Below are positions 1-7,390 of a stretch of 11,581 nt of DNA, piece by piece. Position 1 is the stretch's first letter. The number at the start of each line of letters is the position of its first letter. The DNA lies in assembly GCA_030699625.1 (NCBI GenBank), contig JAUYLU010000034.1, positions 1 to 11,581 on the forward strand. Reading direction: 5' to 3'. The notes below the pieces were generated by a model that had not been told where the DNA came from, did no database searches, and saw nothing but the letters and a program-made list of their open reading frames with translations. The translations under genes were made by a program, and so were the position numbers. Source of the stretch: a bacterium (lineage in GTDB: Bacteria > Patescibacteriota > Minisyncoccia > Phycocordibacterales > VMEP01).

Positions 1-949
1 CGCGGTACGGTATCTTGAGCGCCGAGAGAAGCTTCTCGGCGTTTGTGGTGAGCGCCTCGTGATGCTTCACCGATTCCTCGTGCTCGGCCTCGCAGAGCAC
101 CACCTGTTCCAGTTTGAAAAATTCATGCACGCGGATAAGCCCCTTGGTGTCCTTGCCGTGGCTTCCCGCTTCGCGCCGGAAACACGGCGAGAACGCGATG
201 AACTTCTTGGGAAGCTCTTTTTCGTCGAGGATCTCGTCCATGTAGTAGCCCATGGCGCCCACTTCGCCCGTGCCCGCGAGATATTCTCCGTCCTCGGTCT
301 TATAGAGGTCTTCCTCCCCTTGCGGGAGGTAGCCCGTGCCGAACAAGGGTTCCCGCTTCACGAGCGACGGCACTATCATCGGCGTGAATCCCGCCTTGAC
401 CATATGGTCGAGCACGAACTGCCAGATGGCGAAGGAAAGGAGCGCGCCGTCGTTTTTCAAGAAGTATCCGCGGAACCCGGCTACTTTGGTGCCGCGCTCG
501 AAATCGACCATGTCGAGCTTTTCCATGAGCTCAATCTGGTTCTTTGGCGTGAAATCGAATTTCGGAATGTCGCCGACGCGCCGCACCTCCTCGTTCTCCG
601 CGTCGCTCGCGCCTTCGGGGACCGACATGTCGGGAACGTTCGGCACGCGGAGCATCAAGGCCTGCCACTTCTTCAGTATTTCCTTGAGCGCGTCCTCCTT
701 CTCCTTCGCGTGCTCCTTGAGCGAGCGCATCTCGCGGATGAGCGCCTCGCGCTCATCCGCGTCCTTCGTCTTCGCCACCCGGTCGGTGACCTTGTTCTGC
801 TCGGTGCGGAGCTTCTCCACGAGCGCGAGCGCCTCGAGGCGGCGCTTGTCGGCGTCGAGGAGCGCGTCCACGTCGAACTCGAGGCGTTTCTTTTGCGCCG
901 CCGCCTTGATGAGGTCGCTGTTCTCGCGGATGAACTTGATATCGAGCAT
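1..949 (-). CDS. serS: Seryl-tRNA synthetase, 5' part (C-terminus cut by window edge)
   Basis: Class II aminoacyl-tRNA synthetase that charges tRNA-Ser with serine in the cytoplasm. The reading frame starts MLDIKFIRENSDLIK at ATG 949 and stays open to the window edge, giving about 316 residues of a protein usually near 420. Residues about 25-105 are the charged, helical N-terminal arm that forms the coiled coil gripping the long variable arm of tRNA-Ser. The catalytic core follows, with a motif 1 region around IWQFVLDHMVKAGFTPMIVP and motif 2 FRRE at about 257-260, then GSHGKDTKGLIRVHEFFKLEQ to about 282, a segment highly typical of SerRS. Motif 3 lies beyond base 1. The start is supported by the conserved MLDIKFIREN opening and by a promoter just upstream. 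There is no well-spaced Shine-Dalgarno. The gene is divergent from dprA across 48 bp. Confidence 0.97.
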   Translation of the reverse strand, partial: MLDIKFIRENSDLIKAAAQKKRLEFDVDALLDADKRRLEALALVEKLRTEQNKVTDRVAKTKDADEREALIREMRSLKEHAKEKEDALKEILKKWQALMLRVPNVPDMSVPEGASDAENEEVRRVGDIPKFDFTPKNQIELMEKLDMVDFERGTKVAGFRGYFLKNDGALLSFAIWQFVLDHMVKAGFTPMIVPSLVKREPLFGTGYLPQGEEDLYKTEDGEYLAGTGEVGAMGYYMDEILDEKELPKKFIAFSPCFRREAGSHGKDTKGLIRVHEFFKLEQVVLCEAEHEESVKHHEALTTNAEKLLSALKIPYR

Positions 950-963
950 TTCCCTTGACGTAA

Positions 964-993
964 AGTATATCAATAGAGTGCTACAATTGCCAA
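964..993 (-). promoter_or_regulatory. serS promoter, TTGGCA-18-TATACT
   Basis: On the minus strand, -35 TTGGCA (988-993) and -10 TATACT (964-969) are separated by 18 bases. Transcription would begin near 957, only about 8 bases before the serS ATG at 949, so the leader would be too short for a normal ribosome binding site. Predicted from consensus match and position only. Confidence 0.6.
979..987 (+). promoter_or_regulatory. dprA extended -10 promoter, TGcTACAAT
   Basis: An extended -10 box (TG, one base, TACAAT at 982-987) ends 10 bases before the dprA GTG. A TTGACG at 955-960 would be a good -35 but is 21 bases away, too far for the usual spacing, so the promoter would rely on the extended -10. 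It abuts the -35 box of the divergent serS promoter (988-993), so the two polymerases would exclude each other. Confidence 0.45.
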
Positions 994-997
994 AAGA

Positions 998-1873
998 GTG
1001 AAGGCGGCACACGAGGAAATAAGGATACTCGCGCAAAAAGACTTTCCCGGGCTGCTCCAGGGCCTGCTCCACGTGTCCGAGCCGCCGCAGAAACTTCACG
1101 TGCGCGGCGCGCTCCCCGAAGAAGGAGCGGCGCTCCTTACCGTCGTCGGCTCGAGAAAGCACTCGCGCTACGGCGAAGAGGCGACGCGAACGCTTATCTC
1201 CGGACTCAGGGGCTATCCTATTTCTATCGTTTCGGGACTTGCCTTCGGCATCGATTCCCTCGCTCACCGCGCGGCGCTTGACGCCGGGCTTCCCGCCATC
1301 GCCATTCCGGGCTCGGGCATTTCCGACGAGGCGCTCTACCCGCGCGAACATCTCTCGCTTGCCCGCGAGATCATGGAAAAAGGCGGCGCGCTCCTCTCCG
1401 AGTTCGCGCCCGACTTCCGGGCGACGACGTGGAGCTTCATAAAACGGAACCGCATCATGGCGGGAATCTCGAAAGCGGTGCTCATCGTCGAGGCCGAGGA
1501 GCGGAGCGGCACGCTCGTGACGGCGCGCTTCGCCCTCGAGTACGGCAAGGACATCCTCGCCGTGCCGGGCTCCGTTTTCTCCGAGACGAGCCGCGGCACT
1601 AATTGGCTCATCAGGGAAGGGGCGACGCCGGTAAGCGAGAGCGCCGACGTGCTCCGCGCCCTCGGCTTCGAGCCTGAAGCGGAAAAGGAACGGGGGCTCG
1701 GCGATGCGTCGGAAGCAGAGGCGCTTTTATACGGGATGCTCAGGGAACCGAAAACGCGCGAAGAGCTCCGCATCGAGAGCGGCCTTTCTGCGAGCGCGCA
1801 GAATGCCGCCCTCTCGATGCTCGAGATAAAGGGGTTCATCAAAGAAGAAGGAGGGAAGCTCCGCCGCTGTTGA
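998..1873 (+). CDS. dprA: DNA processing protein DprA (Smf)
   Basis: DprA binds incoming single-stranded DNA during natural transformation and loads RecA on it. The 291-residue product has the usual length for a DprA without the N-terminal SAM domain. The Rossmann-like core runs from about residue 45 to 225, with TVVGSRKHSRYGEEA, SGLAFGIDSLAHRAAL, AIPGSGISDEALYP, LLSEFAPDF, FIKRNRIMAGISKAVLIVEA, SGTLVTARFALEYGKDILAVPG and GTNWLIREGA, all family signatures. Residues about 235-291 form a winged-helix tail (EAEALLYGMLREPKTREELR ... MLEIKGFIKEEGGKLRRC), as in many DprA proteins. The start is GTG 998; no Shine-Dalgarno is seen, but a -10 box lies just upstream. The stop is TGA. The type IV pilin-like gene directly downstream fits a DNA uptake theme, though pili of this group may serve other roles. 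Confidence 0.95.
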   Translation: MKAAHEEIRILAQKDFPGLLQGLLHVSEPPQKLHVRGALPEEGAALLTVVGSRKHSRYGEEATRTLISGLRGYPISIVSGLAFGIDSLAHRAALDAGLPAIAIPGSGISDEALYPREHLSLAREIMEKGGALLSEFAPDFRATTWSFIKRNRIMAGISKAVLIVEAEERSGTLVTARFALEYGKDILAVPGSVFSETSRGTNWLIREGATPVSESADVLRALGFEPEAEKERGLGDASEAEALLYGMLREPKTREELRIESGLSASAQNAALSMLEIKGFIKEEGGKLRRC

Positions 1874-1901
1874 CGATATCCACTTTCTCCCACGCGCCCC
1901 G

Positions 1902-1910
1902 TGCTATCGT
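1902..1910 (+). promoter_or_regulatory. Possible extended -10 for the pilin gene, TGcTATCGT
   Basis: TGcTATCGT resembles the TGcTACAAT before dprA and the TGcTAAAAT before parB, and lies 17 bases before the pilin ATG. A TTGACG at 1870-1875 is 29 bases away, too far to act as its -35. Weak prediction; the pilin gene could also be read through from dprA. Confidence 0.3.
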
Positions 1911-1927
1911 ATGAAAAAGCGCTGATA

Positions 1928-2380
1928 ATGAAAAAATCAGGATTTACCATCATCGAGCTCCTCGTCACCCTCGCCATCATCGGCATGCTCGCCTCGCTCG
2001 CCATGACGAGCCTCACCGCCTCGAGGGCAAAATCGCGCGATGCCGCGCGCGTCTCGGATGTGAAGCAGCTCCAGAACGCGCTCCAGCTCTATTTGAACGA
2101 CAACAAACAGTACCCCGCGACACTCGACCCGGCGGAGCTCGTGCCGCTCCATATCCGGGCGGTGCCGCGCGATCCGCTCACCGGCGCAAGCTACTCCTAC
2201 GCGGCGCTCATGTCGGGGAACCGCTGCATCGACTATCACCTCGGCGCCACGCTCGAAACGGTCTCCGCCGGCACGGGCGTCCTCTCGAACGATTTCGATT
2301 CCGGAAGCGCGGGCACCGTCTGCACGGGGAGCGCCGCGAATTTCGACGGCACCGATCCCGTCTACGACGTGCGGCCGTAG
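1928..2380 (+). CDS. Type IV pilin-like protein (prepilin N-terminal methylation domain)
   Basis: A 150-residue protein opening MKKSGFTIIELLVTLAIIGM. This is the class III signal: a short basic leader MKKSG cleaved after Gly5 by the prepilin peptidase, then a mature Phe1, Glu5 and a hydrophobic helix that anchors the subunit in the membrane and packs into the fibre core. The following RAKSRDAARVSDVKQLQNAL and LYLNDNKQYPA are typical of pilins and type II pseudopilins, especially in Patescibacteria. The C-terminal part contains CIDYH and a second Cys (TVCTGS) that could form a disulfide. ATG 1928 is preferred over the in-frame GTG 1901, which would put nine extra residues before the leader. 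The family is certain; whether it is a major pilin, a minor pilin or a pseudopilin cannot be told. No peptidase or ATPase gene is nearby. Confidence 0.9.
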   Translation: MKKSGFTIIELLVTLAIIGMLASLAMTSLTASRAKSRDAARVSDVKQLQNALQLYLNDNKQYPATLDPAELVPLHIRAVPRDPLTGASYSYAALMSGNRCIDYHLGATLETVSAGTGVLSNDFDSGSAGTVCTGSAANFDGTDPVYDVRP

Positions 2381-2383
2381 CGC

Positions 2384-2442
2384 TTCGGGAAGCCCGAAAT
2401 GGGCCCGTCCGAACGACCGGGCGCGGTCGGGCGAGGCTTTTT
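2384..2442 (+). terminator. Probable factor-independent terminator after the pilin gene
   Basis: Just past the pilin stop are a hairpin TTCGGG-aag-CCCGAA (2384-2398) and a second GC-rich one, CGACC-gggcgc-GGTCG (2414-2429), which can alternatively pair GCCCG (2403-2407) with CGGGC (2428-2432). A run of five T (2438-2442) follows after a short gap. The gap makes it imperfect, but its place before a new promoter supports it. Confidence 0.5.
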
Positions 2443-2479
2443 AAAATCAAAAGGGACGGATGCGTCCGTGCGTCGCGGT

Positions 2480-2508
2480 TTGCAAAAAAAATCGACTTGT
2501 ACTATTAA
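2480..2508 (+). promoter_or_regulatory. topA promoter, TTGCAA-17-TATTAA
   Basis: -35 TTGCAA (2480-2485) and -10 TATTAA (2503-2508) with a 17-base spacer. Transcription would begin near 2515, directly at the ATG at 2517, implying a nearly leaderless mRNA. This argues against the upstream in-frame ATG at 2460. Confidence 0.55.
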
Positions 2509-2516
2509 TTAGTCCC

Positions 2517-4727
2517 ATGGCCAAAACGAAAAGCCAGAGAGAAGCCGGGCTCAAGCTCATGATCGTCGAATCGCCGTCGAAGGCGAAGACGATTTCGAAA
2601 TATCTCGGCGGCGAATATGAAGTGAGGGCTTCCGTCGGGCACATCAGGGACCTCCCTAAATCGCAAAAGCGCGCCATCGATATCGAGGCGGGCTTCGTTC
2701 CCCACTACGAGATCGCCAAAGGCAAGGAGAAGGTCGTCGAGGAGCTCCGCGAGCTCGCGGGACGGGCCGACGAAGTGCTTCTTGCGACCGACCCCGACCG
2801 CGAAGGCGAGGCCATCGCCTGGCATATCGAAGAGGCCATCGGCCTCAAGCGCCCGAAACGGGTGGTTTTCAACGAGATTACCGAGGAGGCGGTCAAGGAG
2901 GCGCTCAAGCACCCGCGCGAGATCGACGTGAACCTGCGCCGCGCCCAGGAGGCGCGGCGCGTGCTCGACCGGCTCGTGGGCTACGACCTCTCCGGCCTCA
3001 TCTGGAAGAAGGTGCGCTACGGCCTTTCGGCCGGGCGGGTGCAATCGCCGGCGCTTCGCATATTGATGGAGCGCGAACGCGAGATCCGCGCCTTCGTGCC
3101 CGAGAAGTTCTGGCGTCTCAAGGGCCTCTTCAAGACGCGCCGCGACGAGGAGCTCATGCTCGTGTGCGAGGAGGAACCGCGCGACAAGGCGGAAGTGGGA
3201 CGCATCCTCGCGGAAGGGAGGGCCGGAGCGTGGAAAGTGAAGGACCTCAAGGAGACGGAAGTGTCCCGCGCTCCCCGCCCGCCGTTCATCACCTCGACGC
3301 TCCAGCAGGCGGCGAGCTCGCGCCTCGGCTTCCCGCCCTCGAAGACCATGTCGCTCGCCCAAAAGCTCTATGAGAAGGGCCTCATCACCTACATGCGCAC
3401 CGACAGCACGAACATGAGCACGGGAGCGCAGGCGGAAATTTTACGCGAGATAGAAAAGCGCTTCGGCGCGGAATACGCGCAGGCGCGCGTGTTCAAAACG
3501 AAGTCGAAAAACGCCCAGGAAGCGCACGAGGCCATCCGGCCGACAAACGCGCATGTGGGGCGCGCGGGCGCGAGCATGGACGAGAAGCGGCTCTACGAGC
3601 TCATCTCCCAGCGCACCATGGCGAGCCAGATGGCGGATGCGCGCATCATGCAGACGAAGTTCAGGGCGAACATCGAAAATAGCGGAAGGAACCCTCTCCC
3701 CGATTTTTCCGCGACGGGCTCGCGGACCCTTTTCATGGGCTGGCAGAAGGGCGACCCCGAAGGGCGCGGCGAGGACGTCGAGCTGCCGAAGGCGGCGGTC
3801 GGCGAGGCGCTCCGCTTGCAGTCGCTCGAGGCGGAGGAAAAGGAGACCGAACCGCCGAACCGCTACACCGAAGCGGGGCTCATCAAAGAGCTCGAGAAGC
3901 GCGGCATCGGGCGCCCTTCGACCTACGCATCGATTATCAAGACCATCATCGACCGCGGCTACGTCGAGAAATCGAACAAAGCGCTCAAGCCCACCGACAC
4001 GGGCGAGGTGGTGAGCACCTTCCTCGAGGAAAATTTTGCGAACTACATCAGCGACACCTTCACCGCCGAGATGGAAGACGAGCTCGACGAAATCGCCGAA
4101 GGAAAGCGCGAGTACGAAAAGACGCTCGCCGCCTTCTATAAGCCGTTCAAAAAGGACGTGAAGTCGAAGGAAAAGATAGAGAAGCTCACCACCTTGGGCG
4201 ATGCGCCGAAAGGCACCGTGTGCCCCCTCTGCGGCGGGCCCATGGTGGTGAAACTCGGCCGCTCCGGCAAGTTCCTCTCCTGCGCGCGCTTTCCCGGCTG
4301 CACGGGCGCGAGGACCATCGACGGCAAGGAGCTCGAAGGCCCCAAGGAGACGGGCGAGGCCTGCCCCGAGTGCAAGGATGGGAAGCTCGTCGAGCGCGAC
4401 GGCCGCTTCGGCCGGTTCGTGGCCTGCTCGAACTATCCCAAATGCCGGTTCATCAAGAAATCGAAGGAAGAAGAAGAGCGCGCGAACACCGGCGTCGCCT
4501 GCGTCGCCTGCAAGAAAGGCACCATGGTGGAGCGCCGCGGCCGCTTCGGGCTCTTCTACAGCTGCTCCAATTACCCGAACTGTAAGACCGCGATCAAGGC
4601 GCGCCCGACGGGAAACATTTGCGACCTCTGCAGCGCCCTCAAGATGGAGGGCACCAAAACCATACCCGAACGGTGTTCCAACAAGGGGTGCGAGAACCAC
4701 AATCCGCATAAGGCCAAGATAAAGTAA
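2517..4727 (+). CDS. topA: DNA topoisomerase I (type IA)
   Basis: Relaxes negatively supercoiled DNA by cutting one strand through a 5'-phosphotyrosine link. The 736-residue product begins MAKTKSQREAGLKLMIVESP. The Toprim domain holds Glu18 in VESPSKAK and the metal-binding D92-P-D94-R-E96. The catalytic tyrosine is Tyr292 in GLITYMRTDST. NRYTEAGLIKELEKRGIGRPSTYA is the conserved signature farther on. The C-terminus carries three canonical topoisomerase zinc fingers starting at Cys569, Cys616 and Cys662 (CxxC...C...C with GRFGxF cores) and a fourth, divergent four-cysteine cluster from Cys702. An in-frame ATG at 2460 would add 19 residues but lies upstream of the predicted promoter and adds nothing family-like, so 2517 is chosen. 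There is no Shine-Dalgarno. rel begins 43 bases downstream with its own putative promoter. Confidence 0.97.
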   Translation: MAKTKSQREAGLKLMIVESPSKAKTISKYLGGEYEVRASVGHIRDLPKSQKRAIDIEAGFVPHYEIAKGKEKVVEELRELAGRADEVLLATDPDREGEAIAWHIEEAIGLKRPKRVVFNEITEEAVKEALKHPREIDVNLRRAQEARRVLDRLVGYDLSGLIWKKVRYGLSAGRVQSPALRILMEREREIRAFVPEKFWRLKGLFKTRRDEELMLVCEEEPRDKAEVGRILAEGRAGAWKVKDLKETEVSRAPRPPFITSTLQQAASSRLGFPPSKTMSLAQKLYEKGLITYMRTDSTNMSTGAQAEILREIEKRFGAEYAQARVFKTKSKNAQEAHEAIRPTNAHVGRAGASMDEKRLYELISQRTMASQMADARIMQTKFRANIENSGRNPLPDFSATGSRTLFMGWQKGDPEGRGEDVELPKAAVGEALRLQSLEAEEKETEPPNRYTEAGLIKELEKRGIGRPSTYASIIKTIIDRGYVEKSNKALKPTDTGEVVSTFLEENFANYISDTFTAEMEDELDEIAEGKREYEKTLAAFYKPFKKDVKSKEKIEKLTTLGDAPKGTVCPLCGGPMVVKLGRSGKFLSCARFPGCTGARTIDGKELEGPKETGEACPECKDGKLVERDGRFGRFVACSNYPKCRFIKKSKEEEERANTGVACVACKKGTMVERRGRFGLFYSCSNYPNCKTAIKARPTGNICDLCSALKMEGTKTIPERCSNKGCENHNPHKAKIK

Positions 4728-4733
4728 GCCGAT

Positions 4734-4762
4734 TTGCTTTTGGGCGCGGCTTTCCCTACCAT
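4734..4762 (+). promoter_or_regulatory. rel promoter, TTGCTT-17-TACCAT
   Basis: -35 TTGCTT (4734-4739) and -10 TACCAT (4757-4762), 17-base spacer, in the short topA-rel gap. The -10 ends 8 bases before the rel ATG at 4771, the same layout as topA. A GGGAAG lies between them and could be a weak ribosome binding site if transcription starts farther upstream. Confidence 0.45.
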
Positions 4763-4770
4763 GGGAAGAT

Positions 4771-6261
4771 ATGGACAAAGCCGGGGACCCCACCGTCGAG
4801 GAGGTGCTCAGGCACATTTCTCCGCTCACGAAGGAATGCCGCGCCCTCCTCGAGAAAGCATATGCGTTCGCCAAACAGGCGCATGCCGGACAGAAGCGCT
4901 ATTCGGGCGAACCGTACTTCAACCACATCTTCGCCGTCGCCACGCTCCTCGCCGAAATGAAGATGGACCCCGTCACCATCGCGGCGGGGTTTTTGCATGA
5001 CGCGCTCGAAGACGCGCATCTTTCCGAAGAAGAGCTCGAAAGGGAATTCGGGAAAGAGATCGTCTTTCTGGTGAAAGGCGTCACCAAGCTCGGCAAGCTC
5101 AAGTACCGCGGCCTTGAGCGGCACACTGAGAGCCTCCGCAAGTTCTTCATCGCCATGGCGCAGGACTTCCGCGTGCTCATCATCAAGCTCTGCGACCGTC
5201 TCCACAACGCGAAGACGCTCGAGCACGTGCCGAAGGACAAGCGCGCCCGCATCGCCCTCGAAACCATCGAAATCCATGCCCGCCTCGCCGACCGGCTCGG
5301 CATGGGAAAGCTTCGCAGCCAGCTCGAGGACGCGGCCTTTCCGCACGCGTTCCCCGAGGAATACAAAAAAGTGAAAGAGCTCCTCAAGGAACAGCGCGGC
5401 GCCTCGGAGAAGGAAGTGGAGAAGATACATCGCATTCTCCAGAAAGAGCTCGCGGCGGAGGGCATCGTGAGGATGCGCACCGAATCGCGGCTCAAGCACT
5501 TGTACAGCCTTTGGAAAAAACTCGAGGCGAGGAAAATGGACATTACCAAAGTGTACGACCTCGTGGCGCTCCGCGTCATCGTCGAGTCGGTCGAGGACTG
5601 CTACCGGGCGCTTGGCATCATCCACCGCCTCTGGCGCCCGCTCCCCGGCCGCATCAAAGACTACATCGCCCTTCCGAAACCAAACGGCTACCGCTCGCTC
5701 CATACCACCATCTTCACCGGGGACGGCGGCATCGTTGAGATACAGATCCGCACCGAGGCCATGCACCAAGAAGCGGAGTACGGCATCGCTTCGCACCTCT
5801 TCTACAAAGAGGAGGGCGAGGGCGACGGGCGGGTGCGCCCGAACAGGAATATTGCCTGGGTCGAGCAGCTCCTCGACTGGCAGAAGCAGGTCTCCCATTC
5901 CGGCGAGTTCCTCGAGCACCTCAAGATGGACTTTTTCAAATACCGCGTGTTCGTCTTCACCCCGAAAGGCGACGTCATCGACCTCCCCGACGAATCAAGC
6001 CCCATCGATTTCGCCTACGCCATCCATTCCGACATCGGCGACCATACCTCGGGCGCCAAGGTGAACGGGAAGCTCGTGCCTTTGGACACCAAGCTCAAGA
6101 ACGGCGACATTGTGGAAATCGAGACGAAGAAAAACGCCGCTCCGAAATCGAAGTGGCTCGAATACGCGAAGACGACGGTGGCGAAGCGCCACATCCGGAA
6201 TTTCCTCGAGGACCACAGCCCGCTCCGGCGCCTCTTCGGCGAACGGGGGAGCGCGGCTTAG
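4771..6261 (+). CDS. rel: Bifunctional (p)ppGpp synthetase/hydrolase, short Rel lacking the C-terminal regulatory region
   Basis: Makes and degrades the stringent-response alarmones ppGpp and pppGpp. The N-terminal HD hydrolase domain keeps its metal and catalytic residues: His52 (FNHIFAVA), H76-D77 with E80-D81 (HDALED), and D142-R-L-H-N146. The synthetase domain has Asp263 (KVYDLVALRVIV), R294-I-K-D297 followed by YIALPKPNGYRSLHT, and Glu323 in EIQIRTEAMHQEAEYGIASH. RxKD, rather than the ExDD of monofunctional RelA, marks the bifunctional type. A TGS domain follows at about 392-455 (VFVFTPKGDVIDLP ... GAKVNGKLVPLDTKLKNGDIVEI). The protein ends at residue 496, whereas full-length Rel is around 730, so the helical, zinc-finger and ACT/RRM parts that sense stalled ribosomes are absent. 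No frameshift is evident; the next gene overlaps its stop. The 3' end converges on parB. Confidence 0.95.
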   Translation: MDKAGDPTVEEVLRHISPLTKECRALLEKAYAFAKQAHAGQKRYSGEPYFNHIFAVATLLAEMKMDPVTIAAGFLHDALEDAHLSEEELEREFGKEIVFLVKGVTKLGKLKYRGLERHTESLRKFFIAMAQDFRVLIIKLCDRLHNAKTLEHVPKDKRARIALETIEIHARLADRLGMGKLRSQLEDAAFPHAFPEEYKKVKELLKEQRGASEKEVEKIHRILQKELAAEGIVRMRTESRLKHLYSLWKKLEARKMDITKVYDLVALRVIVESVEDCYRALGIIHRLWRPLPGRIKDYIALPKPNGYRSLHTTIFTGDGGIVEIQIRTEAMHQEAEYGIASHLFYKEEGEGDGRVRPNRNIAWVEQLLDWQKQVSHSGEFLEHLKMDFFKYRVFVFTPKGDVIDLPDESSPIDFAYAIHSDIGDHTSGAKVNGKLVPLDTKLKNGDIVEIETKKNAAPKSKWLEYAKTTVAKRHIRNFLEDHSPLRRLFGERGSAA

Positions 6262-7229
6262 ACCGAAAAATTCCTGACGTTGTAGAGGTCCTCGTCCTCC
6301 TCCTTTTTTATCTCCTCCGCCGGGCGGTCGTCGATGGGCGCGGGCGCCGCGGCAACCGAAAGCTCTTCTTTCTGCGGCGGCACCGCCGTCTGCGCGGCGG
6401 CGGCCTCCTTCCGCGACCTGATGAGGTTCACGATCTGTTCGAGGTCCTGGTCGGTGAAGAAATCGATGGTGATCTTCCCGCCCACCTCCTTCTTCTCTAT
6501 CTGCACCCTCGTGCCGAGGGTTTCGGCGAGATTGTTCTCGAGCGAGACGATATTCGGGTCGAACATCCGTTCCTTCTTGCGGACACGGTCCTGGGCGATG
6601 CGACGCGCCACCCCCTCGGCCTCGCGCACCGTCATCTTCTTCTGCATGATCTCGCTGTAGAGCGATTTCTGTTCCTCGGGACGGTCGACAAGCATCATGA
6701 GCGGCCTCGCATGGCCTTCCGAAATTTTGCCTTCCGAGAGGCCGGTGAGGATTGCTTCGGGCAGGGTGAGGAGGCGGAGGGTGTTCGAGACATACTCGCG
6801 ACTCTTCGATATCTTTTCGCCGATTTCGGCGTGCTTGAAGCCGAACTCCTCGACGAGGCGGGCAAATGCCCGCGCACGGTCCACGGGATTGAGGTCTTCG
6901 CGCTGGAGGTTCTCGATGATGGCGAGCTCGAGCTTCATCTTCGAGTCGTCGCCGACTCTGATGAGTACCGGCACCTGGACGAGCCCGGCAATCTTTGCGG
7001 CCCGGAGACGCCGCTCGCCCGCAATGAGCTCGTATTCGACGGCGAGGCCGCCGTCCGTGGCCGTTTCCTTCCGCGTCACCACGAGCGGCTGGAGGATGCC
7101 GTACTGGCGGATGGAATCGGCAAGGTCCTTGAGCTTTTCTTCGTCGAACTCGCGCCGCGGCTGGTACGGGTTCGGCTTTATCTTGTCGACCTCGACGAGG
7201 AAAATGGAATTCGAATACGGCTGGGACAT
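6258..7229 (-). CDS. parB: ParB/Spo0J family chromosome partitioning protein
   Basis: ParB binds parS sites and, as a CTP-gated clamp, spreads on DNA to help ParA and SMC segregate the chromosome. The 323-residue product has the N-terminal CTP-binding domain: IKPNPYQPRREFDEEKLKDLADSI, GILQPLVVT, G71-ERRLRA-77, and IIENLQREDLNP (about 104-115). The helix-turn-helix follows at about 128-158 (FGFKHAEIGEKISKSREYVSNTLRLL). The C-terminal third includes a segment KITIDFFTDQDLEQIVNLI, then an Ala/Pro/Glu-rich low-complexity tail ending NVRNFSV. No ParA gene and no parS-like GTTTCACGTGAAAC palindrome is in the window. The stop TAA (6258-6260) overlaps the rel stop, so no terminator fits between them. 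The start at ATG 7229 has no Shine-Dalgarno but has a -10 box 12 bases upstream. Confidence 0.95.
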   Translation of the reverse strand: MSQPYSNSIFLVEVDKIKPNPYQPRREFDEEKLKDLADSIRQYGILQPLVVTRKETATDGGLAVEYELIAGERRLRAAKIAGLVQVPVLIRVGDDSKMKLELAIIENLQREDLNPVDRARAFARLVEEFGFKHAEIGEKISKSREYVSNTLRLLTLPEAILTGLSEGKISEGHARPLMMLVDRPEEQKSLYSEIMQKKMTVREAEGVARRIAQDRVRKKERMFDPNIVSLENNLAETLGTRVQIEKKEVGGKITIDFFTDQDLEQIVNLIRSRKEAAAAQTAVPPQKEELSVAAAPAPIDDRPAEEIKKEEDEDLYNVRNFSV

Positions 7230-7241
7230 TTGATACAGGAT

Positions 7242-7268
7242 ATTTTAGCATATACGCGCCAGCGTCAA
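7242..7268 (-). promoter_or_regulatory. parB promoter, TTGACG-15-TAAAAT with TGc extension
   Basis: Minus strand: TTGACG (7263-7268) and TGcTAAAAT with its -10 hexamer at 7242-7247. The 15-base spacer is short, but the extended -10 compensates. The -10 lies 12 bases before the ATG, so the leader would be only about 6 bases long. Confidence 0.5.
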
Positions 7269-7270
7269 AA

Positions 7271-7298
7271 TTGATTTCTACACTTATTTTGTTAGAAT
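7271..7298 (+). promoter_or_regulatory. tRNA-Leu promoter, TTGATT-16-TAGAAT with TGt extension
   Basis: -35 TTGATT (7271-7276) and extended -10 TGtTAGAAT (hexamer 7293-7298). Transcription would begin near 7305, two bases before the mature tRNA 5' end. It is divergent from the parB promoter. The homing endonuclease gene has no promoter of its own in view and would be read from here. Confidence 0.55.
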
Positions 7299-7306
7299 TT
7301 GTCAAA

Positions 7307-7389
7307 GGGCGAGTGTCGGAATGGTAGACGACCACGACTCAAAATCGTGTGGCCGCAAGGCCGTGGAGGTTCGAGTCCTCTCTCGCCCA
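7307..7389 (+). tRNA. tRNA-Leu(CAA)
   Basis: A full cloverleaf can be drawn. The acceptor stem is GGGCGAG (7307-7313) with CTCGCCC (7382-7388). The D arm contains GGAATGGTAGA. The anticodon stem is CACGA/TCGTG (7333-7337, 7345-7349) around loop CTCAAAA, giving anticodon CAA at 7340-7342, which reads the leucine codon TTG. A long variable arm GGCC-GCAA-GGCC is typical of class II tRNA-Leu, and the T arm is GGAGG-TTCGAGT-CCTCT. The discriminator is A (7389). The 3' CCA is not encoded: the next bases are CATG, where the downstream ORF starts, so CCA must be added after transcription. Confidence 0.96.
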
Positions 7390-7390
7390 C

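Noticed and set aside
1911-1925. Mini-ORF MKKR before the pilin gene as an attenuator peptide
   Set aside because: Four codons with no ribosome binding site or alternative hairpins; most likely chance.
2460-2516. Upstream in-frame ATG that would lengthen TopA by 19 residues
   Set aside because: It lies before the TTGCAA-17-TATTAA promoter and adds no conserved sequence.
3441-4874. Long minus-strand open frame (477 codons) opposite topA, and similar long frames opposite rel and parB (e.g. 4756-5919, 5995-7335)
   Set aside because: They are antisense to genes with clear family motifs. High GC content makes stop codons rare in the shadow frames, and their translations are Arg/Leu/Ala-rich with no recognisable domain.
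6258-7310. parS site near parB
   Set aside because: No sequence close to GTTTCACGTGAAAC was found here or elsewhere in the window; CACGTG-like cores occur only in coding sequence without the flanks.
7307-7389. Group I intron or split tRNA hosting the endonuclease
   Set aside because: The tRNA cloverleaf is complete and uninterrupted; the ORF lies entirely after it.
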